Assembly: GCF_900129465.1 (NCBI RefSeq)
Contig: NZ_FSRA01000002.1
Span: 2,356,001-2,420,000, forward strand
Reading direction: 5' to 3'
DNA length: 64,000 nucleotides
Source: Chitinophaga niabensis
GTDB lineage: Bacteria > Bacteroidota > Bacteroidia > Chitinophagales > Chitinophagaceae
Under the pieces are notes generated by a model. The model was given only the letters and a program-made list of their open reading frames with translations, had not been told where the DNA came from and made no database searches. Below, piece by piece: positions 60,784 to 64,000 of the stretch. Position 1 is the first letter of the stretch. The number at the start of each line of letters is the position of its first letter. The position numbers and the translations under genes were made by a program.

Positions 60784-62139
60784 TTACTTATCCTTTATAA
60801 CTAAAACTTCCATTTCTCTTTCGCCTTTTACGATGTCTAAATCGAATTCTTTTAAGTTCTTCCTGACAGCTTCAATATCCGACATAAGCGCATCTATTTT
60901 GATGTCAATGTTATAATTTAGGTTAGCCTCATCGAAAAAAGGAGTTAGAATCATTTGGTTAAGATATCTTTCTAATATTAAAATTAAAGTAACCCCTGGC
61001 GTATTTGTAAGCGTCACCCCCCCTGCACCTCCTGCTCCCGATTTATCGCTTGTATTAGGAGTTCCGCCTTTTGACTTTAATTTTTCAATAGCACCGGGCT
61101 TGGCTATCAATAACCATACTGGCATTTTTCGTTTTTCAATTGAAGCAGCATAACCGAAATATCGGGATAAATCTTGTCGAATCCAATTCATTAAATATTC
61201 TTTTGTTACTTTGGATGATGGTAAGGTTACTATATAATTATATAAGCCATGTATTGTTTTATCACTCCAATTAAATACACTTTGATCTTTTAATTCAAAG
61301 ATTGGTTGACGATAAACTTTAGTGTATAACGAATCTCTTCTTGTCCAGTAGTGTTTTCCAAAATAGGCTAAATTATATAGAAATTGCAACGCAATTCCAT
61401 TGGACTTGTAACCATTTCTTTTTTCTATACTATAATTTAATTGATAGTCTATTGGTTGTATGAAAAACCTACCTTCAGTAAATTTAGATAGCTTAGATTG
61501 AAATAATGTCGAAGAATCAATTTCTATATTTTCCCTATCCTTGGCATAAACAGATTTATTGTCACTTTCGATAAAAAATGTTGGCTTTTTATTGTTAACT
61601 AGTTCCTGTAACTTACTAATTGACATATCTCTCCCATCAGTAATGCTAACAAGAGTTCCGTTTGGATCTATGATATAAATATGTGGAACTGAGAATGGCC
61701 CCCAAACCTTATATAAGGTGGAATCGAAAGCGATAGGAAGTATTAAATTCTGTTTTACTCTTAAGCCCTCATATAGGTTTTCAATTCCATCTAGACCTTT
61801 ATGCGGTACTCCAACTAACATAAATTGAATTTGGTTCTGAAATTTCCTTTGGAAGGAATCAATTTTTGGAAAACTTTTTATACAAGGTACGCACGTGGTC
61901 ATCCAAAAATCTATAATTAACCATTTGCCCCTAAAATCATTAAGGGAAGCTTTATCTATTTTGTAATGTTTGATATTATCTAAAATAAAGTTCGGCATAG
62001 GCTTACCAACTTCCGGCATTTCAACCTTTTGTACTCCGGTTAAAGTATTATTTGACATTACCTCGTTCACCTGGCCGCTTGTTGAATTACTTACCAATGT
62101 GTTAATCACCAGGACTATTATTAATCTTAATGGTTTCAT
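60784..62139 (-). CDS. TlpA-type thioredoxin fused to DUF3738-like domain, copy 2
   Basis: A 451-residue paralogue of 58012-59373 with the same order. The redox motif is C83-V-P-C86 in WMTTCVPCIKSFP, more typical of TlpA than CVVC of copy 1; the cis-proline segment is FSVPHIYIIDPNG. The DUF3738-like part contains a low-complexity insertion (GAGGAGGVTLTNTPGVT, about 370-395) that copy 1 lacks. It ends with EMEVLVIKD. Convergent with peptide 3. Confidence 0.82.
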   Translation of the reverse strand: MKPLRLIIVLVINTLVSNSTSGQVNEVMSNNTLTGVQKVEMPEVGKPMPNFILDNIKHYKIDKASLNDFRGKWLIIDFWMTTCVPCIKSFPKIDSFQRKFQNQIQFMLVGVPHKGLDGIENLYEGLRVKQNLILPIAFDSTLYKVWGPFSVPHIYIIDPNGTLVSITDGRDMSISKLQELVNNKKPTFFIESDNKSVYAKDRENIEIDSSTLFQSKLSKFTEGRFFIQPIDYQLNYSIEKRNGYKSNGIALQFLYNLAYFGKHYWTRRDSLYTKVYRQPIFELKDQSVFNWSDKTIHGLYNYIVTLPSSKVTKEYLMNWIRQDLSRYFGYAASIEKRKMPVWLLIAKPGAIEKLKSKGGTPNTSDKSGAGGAGGVTLTNTPGVTLILILERYLNQMILTPFFDEANLNYNIDIKIDALMSDIEAVRKNLKEFDLDIVKGEREMEVLVIKDK

Positions 62140-62242
62140 CTTAATTATTAAAACATAAATGTTAATAGATATTAAACTTTCATACTGCGTTGTAGGCGCA
62201 GTGAAAAATTCTTCAATAATAAGACCTTAAGTATCGAATAAA

Positions 62243-62347
62243 GGGTGAAGAACTTCCCTTTTTTTACTGAAAATATTGTCCAGTTGGTGGTCTGCTCTGC
62301 GGCCCCGAGGCATTGTCTCTGTGGCGGTCTGTTTATCGACCCCGCAG
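62243..62347. repeat. Repeated intergenic block, copy 4 (105 bases)
   Basis: Second full copy of the block at 59473-59577, same length. It begins GGGTGAAGAACTTCCC with a T-run, contains the half-unit GTTGGTGGTCTGC and then the hairpin unit at 62311-62347. Lies between TlpA-like 2 (leftward) and peptide 4 (rightward). Confidence 0.75.
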
Positions 62348-62437
62348 GAATTATTCGAGATACAGTAGAAAAAATCCATACTGTCTGCTCATTTCAGTGA
62401 TTGCTGTTAACTTTAATTAGGGAAAATTTATCTATGT

Positions 62438-62734
62438 ATGAGAATTGAAAGAACAGCCCTTACTATCATTATGTTTATTGGTGCAATAAGTGGAGCTATT
62501 GCATCTCATTCGCTATTAGATGGACCCAGTTATTCGAAAAATACAGATCTCCCAGATATTCAAAGTATTCCATGTCAGGCAAGAGAAGCCGACTGTGATG
62601 GTGGACTATACGCCTGCACGATAACAATAGAAACTGAATGCGGAGGAGTTTATCCTTCAATTCAGTTATATGAATTATTAGGATTGACATCTTGCACCAT
62701 AGCAAAAACCCGTTCTTTACCTATAGAGGAATAG
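62438..62734 (+). CDS. Secreted DUF6520-like protein 4, five cysteines
   Basis: A 98-residue exported protein, signal peptide residues 1-22. Cysteines at 46, 53, 60, 68 and 86. The motif ADCDGGLYACT keeps the C-x6-C spacing. The extra cysteine (68) lies in TECGG. The end is RSLPIEE. Last gene before the remnant at 62742. Confidence 0.78.
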   Translation: MRIERTALTIIMFIGAISGAIASHSLLDGPSYSKNTDLPDIQSIPCQAREADCDGGLYACTITIETECGGVYPSIQLYELLGLTSCTIAKTRSLPIEE

Positions 62735-62741
62735 TATTAAC

Positions 62742-62831
62742 GGTATTTTCTACTTTAATATTCCATTGTATAGTATTAATCATCCTAGTGATCCAACATC
62801 TTGCACAATTCTTTGTACCACTAGTGAACCA
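62742..62831 (+). pseudogene. C-terminal remnant of a DUF6520-like gene
   Basis: The frame reads GIFYFNIPLYSINHPSDPTS and then CTILCTTSEP. This equals the last third of the family (YTNIQLYGLNNPTDxTxCT...TRSIP), but no start codon, signal peptide or central cysteines precede it. It is joined in frame to the next gene, with no stop between them. It is the debris of an eighth family member. Confidence 0.8.
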
Positions 62832-62858
62832 TATTATTTAGCCTATAATTTCACTATT

Positions 62859-63134
62859 ATGAATAAGAAAACCATTATTCTGTTACTTTCCACATTTGTG
62901 ACTGCTGTTTCAGGAGCATTTGCTTCAAATCTTTTTATACCAGTAGACGGGTATAGTTCAATGGTCTACGTATCTAAGCAAACGATCCCATGTGAATTCC
63001 GTAAAATTTGCGACCTGGGAACATTCGTTTGTACTGCAACATTTACTATAGGAAACACAACCTATGTGGACTTCGGGTTGTTTAAACTAGAGGGTACAGA
63101 ATGTACATTGTTATTATCTCAGTCAACCCCTTGA
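62859..63134 (+). CDS. Secreted four-cysteine DUF6520-like protein 5
   Basis: A 91-residue exported protein starting at the ATG at 62859 (MNKKTIILLLSTFVTAVSGA). The in-frame text upstream is the remnant and not part of this protein. Cysteines at 45, 51, 58 and 82. The ECDGG motif is changed to ICDLG. The end is SQSTP. Confidence 0.78.
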   Translation: MNKKTIILLLSTFVTAVSGAFASNLFIPVDGYSSMVYVSKQTIPCEFRKICDLGTFVCTATFTIGNTTYVDFGLFKLEGTECTLLLSQSTP

Positions 63135-63302
63135 TTGATGCATTTATTTTTATTGGGAAATTATTTTCCTTCAGTTTCTTGTATTAAATCGCACTTCTTA
63201 TACTGGTATTTGGCTATTGGGAATGGATGAACAATTAGATTGTACATTGCAGTTTATGGGTTATAATAATTGAAAATGTTAATTGACTTTAAATTTGTAC
63301 TT

Positions 63303-63596
63303 ATGAAAAAGAAAACCATTATTCTGTTCCTTTCCACATTTTTGACTGCTATTTCTGGGGCATTTGCTTCCTATTACTTTATTTCTGCACCTGGTTATAC
63401 CAGTTGGCTTACGCTTCCTGCTCAGGAAGAACCTTGTGTTTATCGTCGCGATTGTGACGGTGGCCAGTTCGTTTGCAAAGCAAGTTTTATGATAGGAGGC
63501 ACGTTATACTATAAATGGACCATGTATGGGTTAAATCTTCCTACTGATCCTACAGAATGTACTATTCCATTATCCATGTCTACTGAGCTTGATTGA
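63303..63596 (+). CDS. Secreted four-cysteine DUF6520-like protein 6
   Basis: A 97-residue exported protein starting at the ATG at 63303, preceded by TTTAAATTTGTACTT. The signal peptide is nearly the same as that of protein 5 (KKKTIILFLSTFLTAISGA). Cysteines at 45, 51, 58 and 86, with RDCDGGQFVCKASF and MYGLNLPTDPTECT. It ends with acidic STELD. Confidence 0.78.
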   Translation: MKKKTIILFLSTFLTAISGAFASYYFISAPGYTSWLTLPAQEEPCVYRRDCDGGQFVCKASFMIGGTLYYKWTMYGLNLPTDPTECTIPLSMSTELD

Positions 63597-63635
63597 AATC
63601 ATAGTTAGCCATTGTATTAATTTAAACCTTTTTAT

Positions 63636-63932
63636 ATGAACAAGAAATCCTTTTTCCTTGTCTTTAGTACTTTCCTATTGGCTATTTCCACGGCTTTTGC
63701 ATCAAATATATTTATTGCAGCCCCGGAACTTGGGTATAGCAAGCAAATTGATGTTGAGTGTCAACCAGAACCATGTAAACTGCGAGGAGAATGTCCTGGT
63801 GGACCATTTATATGTACTGCCACTTTTGTTGAATGTGATATAGTATATGTTAACATAGCTTTATATGGTCTTAATAACCCATCTGATCCCACATCTTGTA
63901 CCGTTCAATTAACGCAGGAAAATCCCAATTAA
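63636..63932 (+). CDS. Secreted DUF6520-like protein 7, six cysteines
   Basis: A 98-residue exported protein starting at the ATG at 63636 (MNKKSFFLVF). Cysteines at 42, 47, 53, 60, 67 and 88, i.e. the family four plus C42 and C67. Landmarks GECPGGPFICTATF and YGLNNPSDPTSCTV; here ECDGG is ECPGG. It starts 39 bases after protein 6. No further gene is seen in the last 68 bases. Confidence 0.78.
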   Translation: MNKKSFFLVFSTFLLAISTAFASNIFIAAPELGYSKQIDVECQPEPCKLRGECPGGPFICTATFVECDIVYVNIALYGLNNPSDPTSCTVQLTQENPN

Positions 63933-64000
63933 TTCATATCATTTAATAGTTTTTATATTTTTAGCACAACTTGTCTTAATCCTTTTAGTGTCAAAAAATT

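Noticed and set aside
55551..62347. CRISPR array
   Set aside because: The repeated units are few, irregularly spaced over kilobases and form hairpins in gene spacers; no cas gene is near.
62766..62858. Extension of peptide protein 5 upstream of its ATG at 62859
   Set aside because: The extension equals the C-terminal end of another family member and would place a signal peptide in the middle of the protein; treated as a gene remnant.
57651..63932. RiPP precursor peptides with double-glycine leader
   Set aside because: The GG in AIGGAFA lies inside a normal Sec signal peptide with an A-x-A-like cleavage site, and no modification enzyme or peptidase-containing transporter is next to the genes.

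Overview
The window comes from the chromosome of a Bacteroidota, most probably Chitinophaga or a close relative. The evidence is SusC/SusD pairs driven by ECF sigma and FecR, many AraC regulators, promoters with TTTG and TAnnTTTG boxes, and DUF4974-type FecR proteins. The species assignment is inference. Bases 1 to about 37,400 look like ordinary chromosome; from about 37,500 to the right edge the DNA is visibly richer in A+T and accessory in content.

Layout, left to right. 1-0.9 kb: end of a leftward operon with a GNAT acetyltransferase of the kind found beside arginine genes. 1.1-9.4 kb: FecR, ECF sigma, SusC and SusD, facing a small secreted DUF6520-like protein and a MauE-like membrane protein. 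9.6-16.5 kb: AraC and HxlR regulators, YceI, a cysteine-free peroxiredoxin-like protein, a thioesterase, a frameshifted membrane protein, a thermonuclease and a GH88 hydrolase under a LacI-type operator. 16.6-20.2 kb: siderophore receptor and PepSY protein. 20.3-25.2 kb: a leftward run of lipoproteins and a methyltransferase, flanked by two small rightward genes. 25.3-37.4 kb: two identical tRNA-Asp genes bracket AraC/VOC/DoxX/DUF1801 genes, ankyrin proteins around a decayed VOC gene, a PhyH dioxygenase, a secreted (alpha/alpha)6-type glycosidase, a PCMD lipoprotein and a phosphodiesterase.

37.6-53.4 kb: an integrative mobilizable element beside the second tRNA-Asp. It has a tyrosine integrase, an HA-domain helicase, paired small lipoproteins, an excisionase-like HTH, a probable oriT, MobC, a relaxase and a coupling protein, but no mating-pair genes. 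It ends with an XRE regulator and its operator, a strongly folded non-coding element, an orphan receiver protein and a PD-(D/E)xK nuclease-like protein. No right attachment site was found, so the right boundary is open.

53.7-63.9 kb holds the most interesting part: FecR and ECF sigma (leftward), divergent MauE and a membrane-anchored protein, then a tandem family of small secreted four-cysteine proteins (DUF6520-like). These alternate with two TlpA-thioredoxin/DUF3738 fusion proteins on the opposite strand. Six intact copies, one more cysteine-rich variant among them counted, and one C-terminal remnant are visible. Shared leaders precede some of the peptide genes, and a family of repeated hairpin-forming intergenic blocks separates the modules. 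The left locus (1-9.4 kb) repeats the sigma/FecR/MauE/peptide association, which suggests a surface-signalling-controlled system that exports and oxidises disulfide-rich small proteins. No function has been shown; this is inference from gene content.
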